Notes: generated from the letters alone by a model not told the origin. A stretch of 12,101 nucleotides of DNA from Verrucomicrobiales bacterium (GCA_002729295.1 PBTU01000111.1:1-12101); one strand, 5' to 3'; counted from the stretch's first letter, positions 1 to 7,533 are shown. Translations and numbers: made by a program.

Positions 1-996
1 AATGATCGCCATGACATCATTCACGCCCGCCACGCGCACCGCATCGATCTGACAATACCCGATCGCCCCGCCCTTGAGGAGTTGCTTAAAGATCACCGGT
101 GAGGCCGCATGCTCGCCGCAGGCAAAGTCAAACGACGCATCCTTGAAGGTCTCCGACAGCTCGACATAGCCAAGGACATCATCCCTCGCGATCGGTTCTT
201 CAACCCACTTTAACCCAAAGGGTCGATAGTTCTCAACGTGACTCTTGGCCTCGCCCACGCCCCAAAATTGATTGGCATCGACCATTAACGATTGGTCCGG
301 CCCGATCGCCTCACGCATGAACTTGATCCGCGCGACATCATCATTCAAGTTCATCCCTACTTTCACCTTGAAGGAATCAAAGCCCGTCTCCTGCAACTTT
401 CTCACCGTATCGAGAATTGTCTGATCACTCAGCCCCAGCCACCCGGCCGTGCAATAGGCTTTCGGTCCGATCTCGCTCATTTCCTGTTCGCGTTCCTCCT
501 TGTTCGCCTCACGTAAAATCTCCAGTGCCTCCTCCGGTGTGAGTGCATCCTTCAAATTTCGCCAATCGATGCAGCCCACGACAAATTCCGGCTCCAGATC
601 GACCAACAACTTCCACAGCGGTTTCCCTTCCGACTTTGCCCACAGATCCCACATCGCATTGAGAACCGCTCCACACGCCATGCGAAACACTCCGTCATGC
701 AACCACCGAAGTTGATGGTGGTCAATCAAGCGACGATACAACTTCAGCGGATCTTCCGTGAACTCCTCGAGCGTTGAACCGATCACCAACCCGGCAAGAT
801 CTTCAATCCCGTATCCAATCCAGTCCGTTCCCGCGCCTACCGTGAAGACGACCGATACTCCGCGCAGTCCGCCATCCGTCTCCAAATGTAACACTGCCGA
901 GGCATAGTCCGGAGCCTTGTGAAAGGGATCGGACCCCAGCATGTCATCCGATGTCGGAACACGGAGATCGATCACCTTGGCCGAAGTGATTTTCAT
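1..996 (-). CDS. fucD: L-fuconate dehydratase (enolase superfamily), 3' end outside window
   Basis: Catalyses Mg2+-dependent dehydration of L-fuconate to 2-keto-3-deoxy-L-fuconate in the cytoplasm (EC 4.2.1.68 activity). The frame is open from ATG at 996 to the left edge: 332 residues of an expected 430-440. The N-terminal capping domain resembles bacterial FucD and human ENOSF1, with stretches such as LNAMWDLWAK and GKPLWKLLVD. The barrel carries the family's catalytic set: FKVKVG with K210 and K212, VDANQFW with D240 and N242, WVEEP with E266, GEHAAS with E295, and QIDAVR with D318, the Asp of the His-Asp dyad. The dyad His should lie beyond the left edge. The start overlaps the stop of the upstream hydrolase gene as ATGA, suggesting translational coupling. 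L-rhamnonate dehydratase was considered, but the N-terminal and barrel sequence match FucD/ENOSF1 far better. The three-gene context fits fuconate. Partial only because of the window edge; no internal damage is visible. Confidence 0.93.
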   Translation of the reverse strand, partial: MKITSAKVIDLRVPTSDDMLGSDPFHKAPDYASAVLHLETDGGLRGVSVVFTVGAGTDWIGYGIEDLAGLVIGSTLEEFTEDPLKLYRRLIDHHQLRWLHDGVFRMACGAVLNAMWDLWAKSEGKPLWKLLVDLEPEFVVGCIDWRNLKDALTPEEALEILREANKEEREQEMSEIGPKAYCTAGWLGLSDQTILDTVRKLQETGFDSFKVKVGMNLNDDVARIKFMREAIGPDQSLMVDANQFWGVGEAKSHVENYRPFGLKWVEEPIARDDVLGYVELSETFKDASFDFACGEHAASPVIFKQLLKGGAIGYCQIDAVRVAGVNDVMAII

Positions 997-1850
997 CGCT
1001 CTTTAACGGCAGTTTGTTTCTGAACACCCAGGCCATCAATCCCAAGTTCCACGACATCGCCCTCTTTCAAATAAATCGGAGGGTCAAAGCCCAAACCAAC
1101 TCCAGCCGGAGTGCCCGTCGAGATGACATCCCCGGGAAGAAGCGTCATGAAATTGCTCAGATAACTAATGACCTGCTGCACATTAAAAATGAAATCCAAG
1201 GTGCTGCTGTCCTGAATCTTCTCGCCATTCAACTTGAGCCACAAATTCAGCTCATTAGGGTTAGGCACTTCTTCCGCAGTCGCCATGTAGGGACCAAAGG
1301 GCGCGTAGGTATCCGCCGATTTCCCCTTCACCCACTGACCACCTTTTTCGAGCTGCCACTCGCGCTCGGAATAATCGTTGTGCACGCCGTAACCAGCCAC
1401 GTAATCCAGCGCATCCTCTTCGCTAACATACTTGGCCTTTTTTCCCACCACGACAGCCAACTCGACTTCCCAATCCGTCTTTTCCGAATCGCGGGGAATG
1501 ACGATCGCATCATTCGGCCCGGCCCAGGCTGTCGTCGCTTTAAAAAACACCACCGGCTCGCTCGGAGGCTCCATTCCCGCTTCCTCCGCGTGCTTGGCAT
1601 AGTTCAAACCTATGCAAACAATCTTCGAAGGCCGCGCCACTGACGGAGCCAATCGCACTTCAGCAGCTTGCACTTTCGGAAGCGAGTCGCCTTCCGCTTT
1701 AAGAAAGCCCGCAAGACGATTCAGTCCATCATTCTCAAAAAAGCTCTCGCCCCAATCTTCGCCAAAGGCAGCACAGTTGCAGATCTCGGATTCGGAAGCA
1801 AAGACCCCCGGAACAATCGCATCACCGTCGTAATATCGCGTCAGTTTCAT
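993..1850 (-). CDS. FAH-family hydrolase, probable 2,4-diketo-3-deoxy-L-fuconate hydrolase
   Basis: A 285-residue fumarylacetoacetate hydrolase (FAH) family enzyme, the usual length for the bacterial fucose/rhamnose-pathway members that are often annotated loosely as ureidoglycolate lyase. It is predicted to cleave 2,4-diketo-3-deoxy-L-fuconate to pyruvate and L-lactate in the cytoplasm. A small N-terminal domain (about 1-70) precedes the catalytic domain. Visible motifs are KIVCIGLNYAKHAEE at 76-90 with H87, DWEVELAVVVGK with probable metal ligands E128 and E130, HNDYSERE with third ligand D159, KGKSADTYAPFGP with K175 and K177, and GDVISTGTPAGVG at 240-252. The gene starts 12 bp after the SDR stop, with no strong Shine-Dalgarno sequence. 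Its TGA overlaps the ATG of the dehydratase gene. Family membership is certain. The exact substrate is inferred from the neighbours; acylpyruvase or another diketo-acid hydrolase would be the alternative. Confidence 0.9.
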   Translation of the reverse strand: MKLTRYYDGDAIVPGVFASESEICNCAAFGEDWGESFFENDGLNRLAGFLKAEGDSLPKVQAAEVRLAPSVARPSKIVCIGLNYAKHAEEAGMEPPSEPVVFFKATTAWAGPNDAIVIPRDSEKTDWEVELAVVVGKKAKYVSEEDALDYVAGYGVHNDYSEREWQLEKGGQWVKGKSADTYAPFGPYMATAEEVPNPNELNLWLKLNGEKIQDSSTLDFIFNVQQVISYLSNFMTLLPGDVISTGTPAGVGLGFDPPIYLKEGDVVELGIDGLGVQKQTAVKER

Positions 1851-1862
1851 AATGAAAATTTT

Positions 1863-2612
1863 CTATCGAAGCAGCGTGCAACCTCCATCGATGTCATATG
1901 CCGAGCCCGTAATAAAGGAGGCCTTTTCTGAGCATAAGAAGGAAGCCAACTCAGCTATCTCCGTGGGCTTACCCATCCGTCCGATCGGTTGATATTCGGA
2001 GAGCTTCTCAAACATCTCCGCGCGTTCTTCCTCGGGATAGTTCTTTTCAAGATAGCCATCCACAAAGGCCGTATGCACCCGGGCCGGGCAAATGCAGTTC
2101 GAGCGAATCCCCCGATCAATATAATCCTTCGCCACCGAGAGCGTCATCGAGAGAGCTGCTCCTTTTGACATCGAATAGGCAAAGCGATCTTGAATTCCCA
2201 CCTTCGACGCAATGGACGCCATGTTGAGAACCACGCCGCCACCTTCCGCGAGCATCTTGGGAACCGCGAAGTGGAGGCAATGATAAATCCCCTTCACATT
2301 CACCCCGTAGATTTTGTCCAACTCCTCGGGTGTGGTATTGGTAACATTTCCAATCGAGGCAATCCCCGCGCAATTCACCAAAATATCCACTCGCGGAATA
2401 TTTTCAAAAACCGCCCGCACCGACTCGGTATCAGAGACATCGCACTGGAGGCATTCCGCACTCCCGCCGGACTCCTTGATCAAAGCCACCGTCTCTTCTC
2501 CCGTTTCCTCTTGCAGATCAAGAATGACAATATGATTTCCATCCCGGGAAATCCGCTCGGCAATCGCCCGACCAATCCCTGATCCTCCTCCGGTAATAAT
2601 CGCGTTTTTCAT
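1863..2612 (-). CDS. SDR dehydrogenase, probable 2-keto-3-deoxy-L-fuconate 4-dehydrogenase
   Basis: A 249-residue classical short-chain dehydrogenase/reductase and the first gene of the minus-strand operon. It has the Rossmann glycine motif TGGGSGIG at 7-14, D31 at the end of beta-2 (predicts NAD+ rather than NADP+), N80-C-A-G83, catalytic S133, and Y146-x3-K150. The C-terminal YDIDGG motif at 239-244 is also typical. In context it should oxidise the C4 hydroxyl of 2-keto-3-deoxy-L-fuconate, giving the diketo acid used by the next gene's product. The start is chosen at ATG 2612 because a purine-rich GAGAGAGAAG lies directly before it, the glycine motif sits at the normal distance, and no other ATG follows the upstream in-frame stop. 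SDR membership is certain. Substrate is assigned by operon context, since SDRs of this type also oxidise many other sugars and hydroxy acids. Confidence 0.9.
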   Translation of the reverse strand: MKNAIITGGGSGIGRAIAERISRDGNHIVILDLQEETGEETVALIKESGGSAECLQCDVSDTESVRAVFENIPRVDILVNCAGIASIGNVTNTTPEELDKIYGVNVKGIYHCLHFAVPKMLAEGGGVVLNMASIASKVGIQDRFAYSMSKGAALSMTLSVAKDYIDRGIRSNCICPARVHTAFVDGYLEKNYPEEERAEMFEKLSEYQPIGRMGKPTEIAELASFLCSEKASFITGSAYDIDGGCTLLR

Positions 2613-2745
2613 CTTCTCTCTCTCGAACGGGCGTGAGATTACATCTTCCGTTCCCTTTGCCCATAACAGATCCTCCCTTTTTCACCCGACCAAAACATCT
2701 CCATTCCTGCGATAGAACCACCGTCTCTAATCGGTAACTGTCCCA
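2613..2745. promoter_or_regulatory. Divergent intergenic region between the fucose operon and the PSD1/DUF1501 genes
   Basis: These 133 bases separate two divergently transcribed units and must contain the start signals for both. I see no convincing -35/-10 pair on either strand and no strong operator palindrome; the best is a weak ACCG-8-CGGT inverted repeat at about 2719-2734. On the minus strand a near-ideal Shine-Dalgarno sequence GGAGGA precedes an out-of-frame ATG at 2664, described in the findings. On the plus strand an in-frame TAA at 2728 bounds the start of the PSD1 gene. Confidence 0.55.
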
Positions 2746-4689
2746 ATGGTGTTTCACCGAGTCATCGCCTGCGTAGGACTGACAATCGGCTCCCTCTCGG
2801 GAGAAGAAGACGGCTGGGCTTATCGTCCCATAAAAACACCCCAGCTCCCCGCTGTCAAAAACACCTCCTGGCCCAGCGAAGACCTCGACCATTTCATTCT
2901 CTCAGGAATCGAAAAAGCCAACTACCGCCCAACCAAGACCGCCGAAAAACTCACCCTCGTCCGGCGCGCCTATCTCGACCTCCACGGCCTTCCGCCCACC
3001 ACTGAGCAAATCAACGCCTTCCTCGCCAACGTCCGCGAAGACGCCTGGCCCCGCCTCATTGACGAACTCCTCAAATCCTCCCGCTACGGCGAACGCTGGG
3101 GACGCCACTGGCTCGACGTTGCCCGCTACTCGGACACCAACGGCATGGACGAAGACATCGCCCATCCCTCCGCCTGGCGCTACCGCGACTACGTCATTGA
3201 ATCGTTCAACAACGACAAACCCTTCGACCAATTCATCATCGAACAACTCGCAGGCGATCTCCTCCCCGCGAAGGACCTCGCCGAAAGACGCGCCAAGACC
3301 GTCGGCCTCGGCTTTCTCTCCGTCGGACCCAAGATGCTCGCCTGCGACGATCCCGACAAGATGCGCCGTGACATCATTGATGAACAAATGGACACAATGG
3401 GCCGCACCTTTCTCGGCATGACCATCGGCTGCGCCCGCTGCCACGACCACAAGATCGATCCCATCTCAATCAAGGAATACTACGGCCTCGCCGGCATCTT
3501 CATGTCGACCAAAACCCTCACCAAATATTCTGTGGTCGCGCAGTTTCACGAACACGACTTCAGCGAGGAAGAGCACAAGAAAACCTGGGCCGAAGTCAAC
3601 AAACTCGAAAGCAAGCGGAAGAACCAAAAGACGCCGAAAGAGAAGAAAGAAGAGTTGGGCAAACAGATCGCGGCTCTCAAAAAAGACCTCCCCGCCCCCT
3701 TCAAAATCATGGGCGTCACGGAATACCCGACGCAAGATGTCAAAGTTCACCTTCGTGGTGACTTCCTCACCCTCGGCGAAGAAGCTCCGCGTGGTGTCCC
3801 CGCCGCCTGGACGCATGGTAAAAAAATCACCATGCCCCAAAAACAAAGCGGACGGCTCGAGCTCGCCCGCTGGATTGCCTCCGCCGAAAACCCACTCACC
3901 TCCCGTGTCATCGTCAACCGACTTTGGCGCTGGCATTTCGGGCGCGGCATCGTCCCCACGCCCGACAACTTCGGCGGCCTTGGCGAGAAACCCACCCACC
4001 CCGAGCTCCTCGATCACCTCGCTAAAAAATTCGCCGAATCCGGCTGGTCCATCAAAGCGATGCATCGCCTCCTGATGAACTCCGCGACCTACCGTCAATC
4101 CGCACAAGCCGATCTCGCGCTCTTGGAATACGATCCTGAGAACAAACTCTTCGCCCGCTGGCAACGCCGCCGCGTTGAATCCGAAGTCATCCGCGACAGC
4201 ATTCTCATGAAGTCCGATCGCCTCGATCTCACGATGGGCGGTTCGATGCTGGTCTCCCGTTCGAACGCCTATGTCGATCGCGGCAAACTCAAAGAACACT
4301 CCCTCGTTCCCCGCCGCACCGTTTATCTACCCGTCTACCGCAGCTCCGGATACGACGGACAAAAAGCCTTCGATTCACCCGACCCCGCCGTCCCCGATGG
4401 CAACCGCCGCACTTCCGCCGTCGCCAGCCAGGCTCTCTACTTGATGAACAGCAAGCTGGTTCATGATTCCTCCCAAAACCTCGCCAAGGCCCTCCTTACC
4501 AAAACAGCCAATCTCTCCAAATGCCAACGCACCTCCTGGATGATCAAACACCTCCTCGGCCGCGATGCCACGGACGAGGAGTGCCTCAAAGGCGAGCAGT
4601 TCGTCCAAGACTACGGCGACGAAAAGGAAGCTTGGGCCGCCTTCGCCCGGGTGTTATTTTCTTCCAACGAATTTTTATACGTCGAGTAA
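2746..4689 (+). CDS. Short PSCyt2-PSD1 (DUF1549/DUF1553) exported protein
   Basis: A 647-residue protein of the planctomycete/verrucomicrobial PSD1 family; the family's biochemical role is unknown. Residues 1-19 look like a Sec signal peptide (basic start, hydrophobic VIACVGLTIGSL), so the rest should be exported. DUF1549/PSCyt2 spans about 43-255 and includes the typical YLDLHGLPPT and RYGERWGRHWLDVARYSDTN stretches. It ends with a CX2CH motif, C229-A-R-C232-H233, followed by H235, which may bind haem c. A Lys/Glu-rich probable coiled coil runs about 275-315. DUF1553/PSD1 spans about 365-625 with NRLWRWHFGRGIV. No N-terminal PSCyt1 domain is present, although most relatives have one. The start is bounded by an in-frame TAA at 2728, leaving ATG 2746 (or GTG 2749); there is no clear Shine-Dalgarno sequence. 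The DUF1501 gene begins 2 bp after the stop, so the two are surely cotranscribed. It may act with its DUF1501 partner on extracellular carbohydrate or sulfate ester material; this is inference only. Confidence 0.93.
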   Translation: MVFHRVIACVGLTIGSLSGEEDGWAYRPIKTPQLPAVKNTSWPSEDLDHFILSGIEKANYRPTKTAEKLTLVRRAYLDLHGLPPTTEQINAFLANVREDAWPRLIDELLKSSRYGERWGRHWLDVARYSDTNGMDEDIAHPSAWRYRDYVIESFNNDKPFDQFIIEQLAGDLLPAKDLAERRAKTVGLGFLSVGPKMLACDDPDKMRRDIIDEQMDTMGRTFLGMTIGCARCHDHKIDPISIKEYYGLAGIFMSTKTLTKYSVVAQFHEHDFSEEEHKKTWAEVNKLESKRKNQKTPKEKKEELGKQIAALKKDLPAPFKIMGVTEYPTQDVKVHLRGDFLTLGEEAPRGVPAAWTHGKKITMPQKQSGRLELARWIASAENPLTSRVIVNRLWRWHFGRGIVPTPDNFGGLGEKPTHPELLDHLAKKFAESGWSIKAMHRLLMNSATYRQSAQADLALLEYDPENKLFARWQRRRVESEVIRDSILMKSDRLDLTMGGSMLVSRSNAYVDRGKLKEHSLVPRRTVYLPVYRSSGYDGQKAFDSPDPAVPDGNRRTSAVASQALYLMNSKLVHDSSQNLAKALLTKTANLSKCQRTSWMIKHLLGRDATDEECLKGEQFVQDYGDEKEAWAAFARVLFSSNEFLYVE

Positions 4690-4691
4690 CC

Positions 4692-6080
4692 ATGAGCCTG
4701 TGCAATCACCGAACAAGCCTCCCTCTTTCCCGACGGGAAATGTTGCAACGTTCCGGAACCGGATTCGGAGCCCTCGCTCTGCACTCCTTGCTCGCTCGTG
4801 AAGCCGCCGGAAAAACCCAGGCGCCGCCTCTTCCCGGAAAAGCCAAGCGTGTCATTTTCCTCTTCATGCACGGCGGTCCGTCGACGGTGGATCTCTTCGA
4901 TCCCAAACCGCTTCTCACGCGTGACACCGGAAAAGCCTTTCCGCTCAAAGCGCCGCGCATCGTCTCGCACAAATCAAAAAACCTTCTCCTGAAATCGCCC
5001 TGGTCCTGCCAGCAGCACGGCGAAAGCGGAGCCCAGGTTTGCGAGCTTCTTCCGCACATCGCCTCCATCGCCGATGACCTTTGCTTCGTGAAGTCGATGC
5101 ATTGCTCGAACTCCCGTCACGGCGGCGCGCTGCTCGAACTCCACACCGGCTCCGATACCTTCACGCGTCCTTCGATGGGCTCATGGATCAACTACGGTCT
5201 CGGCACCGAAAACGAAAACCTCCCTGGCTTCATCACGATCAATCCCAGCGGCAGCCACGGCGGCGCCGGAGCCTGGTCATCGGCTTTTCTTCCCGCCAAG
5301 TATTCCGGCACTCGCATCGAGGGCAGCGGCCCATCAATGAAAGTCCCCTTCATCGATAATCCTCTCAAGGACCGTTCAAAGCAACGCAAGGAACTCGACC
5401 TTCTCGCTTCCTTCAACAAAGACCATCTCGCGCAACGCGGCGTCGACAGCGAACTCGAATCGCGCATCGCCTCCTACGAACTCGCCTTCAAAATGCAGAT
5501 GGAAGTTCCCGGCGTACAAGACATTTCCAGTGAACCGGATCACATCAAAAAACTCTACGGCGCCGACGCCGGTCCCACGAAATCATTCGCCGAACAATGC
5601 CTCGCGGCCCGACGTTTCAGCGAAGCAGGCGTGCGCTTTGTGCAAGTCACCCACCGCTACTGGGACTCGCATGGCAACCTGACCAAGGAGCACGAAAAGC
5701 TTAGCGCCGAAATGGACAAACCCGTCGCCGGGCTCATCACCGACTTAAAACAACGCGGCCTTCTCGATGAAACCCTCGTTCTTTGGGGCGGCGAATTCGG
5801 GCGCACCCCAACCGCTCAGGGCAAAGACGGCCGCGACCACAATCCACACGGCTTCACCATGTTCATGGCTGGCGGCGGTATCAAACCAGGCTCCGTTTAC
5901 GGCTCTACCGACGACTACGGCTACTACGCCGAAGACAAACCCGTCCACTTCCACGACCTCCACGCCACCATCCTTCACCTCATGGGCATCGACCACGAGG
6001 AATTCACCTACCGCTACGCCGGAAGAGACTTCCGCCTCACCGACGTCGAAGGGAAGATTGTCGATGGAATCCTCGCGTGA
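4692..6080 (+). CDS. DUF1501 protein, Tat-exported, alkaline-phosphatase/sulfatase-like fold
   Basis: A 462-residue DUF1501 family protein, a family related to the alkaline phosphatase/sulfatase superfamily but without a proven reaction. The N-terminus is a twin-arginine signal: SRREMLQ with R14-R15, a hydrophobic segment to about residue 35, then AREAAG. Conserved stretches are FLFMHGGPSTVDLFDPKP at about 56-73 (early metal-site region), WDSHG at about 324-328, GGEFGRTP at 366-373 and DHNPHG at 382-387. A C-terminal HFHDLHATILHLMGID also fits the family. The frame is open further upstream to an ATG at 4521, but that extension lies inside the PSD1 gene and would bury the Tat signal. ATG 4692, 2 bp after the PSD1 stop, is therefore the start. 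The pair PSD1 plus DUF1501 is the standard arrangement in these phyla and suggests the products work together outside the cytoplasm. The exact substrate is unknown. Confidence 0.93.
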   Translation: MSLCNHRTSLPLSRREMLQRSGTGFGALALHSLLAREAAGKTQAPPLPGKAKRVIFLFMHGGPSTVDLFDPKPLLTRDTGKAFPLKAPRIVSHKSKNLLLKSPWSCQQHGESGAQVCELLPHIASIADDLCFVKSMHCSNSRHGGALLELHTGSDTFTRPSMGSWINYGLGTENENLPGFITINPSGSHGGAGAWSSAFLPAKYSGTRIEGSGPSMKVPFIDNPLKDRSKQRKELDLLASFNKDHLAQRGVDSELESRIASYELAFKMQMEVPGVQDISSEPDHIKKLYGADAGPTKSFAEQCLAARRFSEAGVRFVQVTHRYWDSHGNLTKEHEKLSAEMDKPVAGLITDLKQRGLLDETLVLWGGEFGRTPTAQGKDGRDHNPHGFTMFMAGGGIKPGSVYGSTDDYGYYAEDKPVHFHDLHATILHLMGIDHEEFTYRYAGRDFRLTDVEGKIVDGILA

Positions 6081-6086
6081 GCTTTG

Positions 6087-6124
6087 TCGAGCCCTCCAAA
6101 TCGTCAAGATTTGGCTAGACTCGA
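6087..6124 (+). repeat. Inverted repeat (candidate mRNA hairpin or weak terminator) after the DUF1501 gene
   Basis: A perfect 7-bp inverted repeat, CCAAATC at 6096-6102 and GATTTGG at 6108-6114, encloses a 5-base loop GTCAA. It is flanked by a second 5-bp pairing, TCGAG at 6087-6091 with CTCGA at 6120-6124, separated by a small internal loop. It begins 7 bases after the DUF1501 stop. No T-run follows, so it is not a textbook intrinsic terminator. It may instead stabilise the mRNA 3' end or cause partial termination. The rest of the 145-bp gap up to 6225 contains a GCCCGGGC palindrome at 6140-6147 and a third TCGAG at 6161-6165. Confidence 0.45.
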
Positions 6125-6225
6125 GGCAATCGCATCACAGCCCGGGCCACTCGTCCAAAGTCGAGGGAAAATATCAATTAAGCAGCCAGTAAGAATTTTT
6201 TCAATTTACCGTATACTAAGGCGAG

Positions 6226-7533
6226 ATGAACAACCGTCGTGATTTCCTGCGCAAGCTGGGCATTTCCTCTGCCTCCCTGCCCTTCCTAACTGGCCTCCCC
6301 GGATTCGCCGCCACGAATTCCGCCGGGCGCAAGCAGCGCATCATCTTCATGTTTTCGCCCAACGGAACCTTGCCCGACAAGTTCTGGCCTAGTGGTGACG
6401 GGAAGCTCGTCAATTCCAAGATTCTTTCCTGCCTCGCTCCCTTCGAGAACCAAACTGCCGTGCTGAAAGGCCTCTCGAACCGCGTCGGCGGCGACGGCGA
6501 CCGTCACATGCGCGGGATGTCCTGCCTCCTCACTGGAGCCCGCCTCCATCCGGGAAACATTCAGGGCGGTTCGGATTCCCCCGCCGGCTGGGCTTCCGAC
6601 ATTTCCATCGATCAGGAAATTAAAAATTTCCTTCAGAAAAACGAAGCCACCCGCACCCGATTCGGCTCGCTCGAAGTTGGCGTCGCCGTGCCTGATCGCG
6701 CCGACCCTTGGACCCGGATGAGCTACGCGGGTTCGAATCAACCTCTCGCTCCTCTCGACGATCCTTACCAAATGCTCAACAAGCTCTACGGCCAGTCGAA
6801 GGACCGCGAAGCCTACGCCTCGGTCATCGACGCCCTTGGCTCGGATCTAAAAAAAATCTCCAAAACCGTCGGAGCAGAGGACCGGCACCTCCTTGAGCAA
6901 CATCTCACCCTTGTGCGTGAAATGGAGCAGGAGATGGCCGCCGCGGCCAAGTCTGGAAAGCTCGATCATCCGGAGCCCGAGCTCGACCCCAACATCGAGC
7001 TCACCAACGACAATACCCCGCAACTCGCCCGCATGCAGATAGACCTTCTCGTCAACGCGATGGCCAACGACATGTGCCGCGTGGGAACGCTCCAATTTAT
7101 GCGGTCGGTCGGACAAGCCCGCATGCGCTGGCTCGGGATCGAAGACGGCCACCACTCGCTCAGTCACGAACCCGATAAAAACAAAGGAGCTCAGGACAAG
7201 CTCGAAAAGATCAATATTTGGTTCTCCCAGCAACTCGCCTACCTCGCCAAACGCCTCCGCGACACTCCGGAGTCCGGTGACAATGGCAACATGCTAGACA
7301 ACACCTCCATCGTTTGGGTCAACGAACTCGGTAAAGGCAACACCCATACTCTCGACGACATTCCTTTCGTCATCGTAGGAGGAGGGTCAGGCATTAAACC
7401 CGGCTATCGCCAGGTCGGCAACAATGTTCCCCACAACCGTCTACTCCTCACTCTCGCCCAATCGATGGGCCACAACATCGCGACCTTCGGTGAACAGAAG
7501 TGGTGTGAAGAAGGCGCGTTGAGTTTATCGTAA
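6226..7533 (+). CDS. DUF1552 protein, Tat-exported
   Basis: A 435-residue DUF1552 family protein of unknown biochemical function, typical of Planctomycetota, Verrucomicrobiota and some myxobacteria. The N-terminus is a clear Tat signal: NRRDFLRK with R4-R5, then a hydrophobic stretch to about residue 29, ending GFAAT. The mature part opens with IIFMFSPNGTLPDKFWPSG, and the body carries family-typical segments: LKGLSNRVGGDGDRHMRG at about 80-97, a GIEDGHHSLSH motif with H309-H310 at 304-314, and WVNELGKGNTHTLDDIPFVI at about 364-383 followed by a glycine-rich GGGSG. The overall pattern resembles the DUF1501 fold. The start is supported by AAGGCGAG directly before the ATG. In other genomes DUF1552 genes usually sit beside PSD2-5 type (DUF1587/1592/1588/1585) cytochrome proteins; here the neighbours are PSD1-type proteins, which is unusual. 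No catalytic role can be assigned. Confidence 0.92.
   Translation: MNNRRDFLRKLGISSASLPFLTGLPGFAATNSAGRKQRIIFMFSPNGTLPDKFWPSGDGKLVNSKILSCLAPFENQTAVLKGLSNRVGGDGDRHMRGMSCLLTGARLHPGNIQGGSDSPAGWASDISIDQEIKNFLQKNEATRTRFGSLEVGVAVPDRADPWTRMSYAGSNQPLAPLDDPYQMLNKLYGQSKDREAYASVIDALGSDLKKISKTVGAEDRHLLEQHLTLVREMEQEMAAAAKSGKLDHPEPELDPNIELTNDNTPQLARMQIDLLVNAMANDMCRVGTLQFMRSVGQARMRWLGIEDGHHSLSHEPDKNKGAQDKLEKINIWFSQQLAYLAKRLRDTPESGDNGNMLDNTSIVWVNELGKGNTHTLDDIPFVIVGGGSGIKPGYRQVGNNVPHNRLLLTLAQSMGHNIATFGEQKWCEEGALSLS

Noticed and set aside
1..996. L-rhamnonate dehydratase as the identity of the left-edge enolase-superfamily gene
   Set aside because: The capping-domain and barrel sequence, including CIDWRNL, LNAMWDLWAK and FKVKVGMN, matches the fuconate dehydratase/ENOSF1 group.
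1014..1643. 209-codon plus-strand ORF opposite the FAH hydrolase
   Set aside because: The opposite strand encodes a full hydrolase with intact metal ligands, and this frame shows no family features.
3466..4299. 277-codon antisense ORF within the short PSD1 gene
   Set aside because: It lies entirely opposite a well-supported gene, has low-complexity Gly/Glu/Val/Phe-rich composition and no recognisable domain. Long antisense frames are expected when the sense strand uses mostly C-ending codons.
4521..4691. Upstream extension of the DUF1501 gene to an earlier in-frame ATG
   Set aside because: It overlaps the PSD1 C-terminus, is Arg/Pro-rich as expected from out-of-frame reading, and would place the Tat signal far from the N-terminus.
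6212..6217. TATACT as a -10 box before the DUF1552 gene
   Set aside because: Transcription would start at about the start codon, leaving the AAGGCGAG ribosome site outside the mRNA, and no -35 element is found at the right distance.
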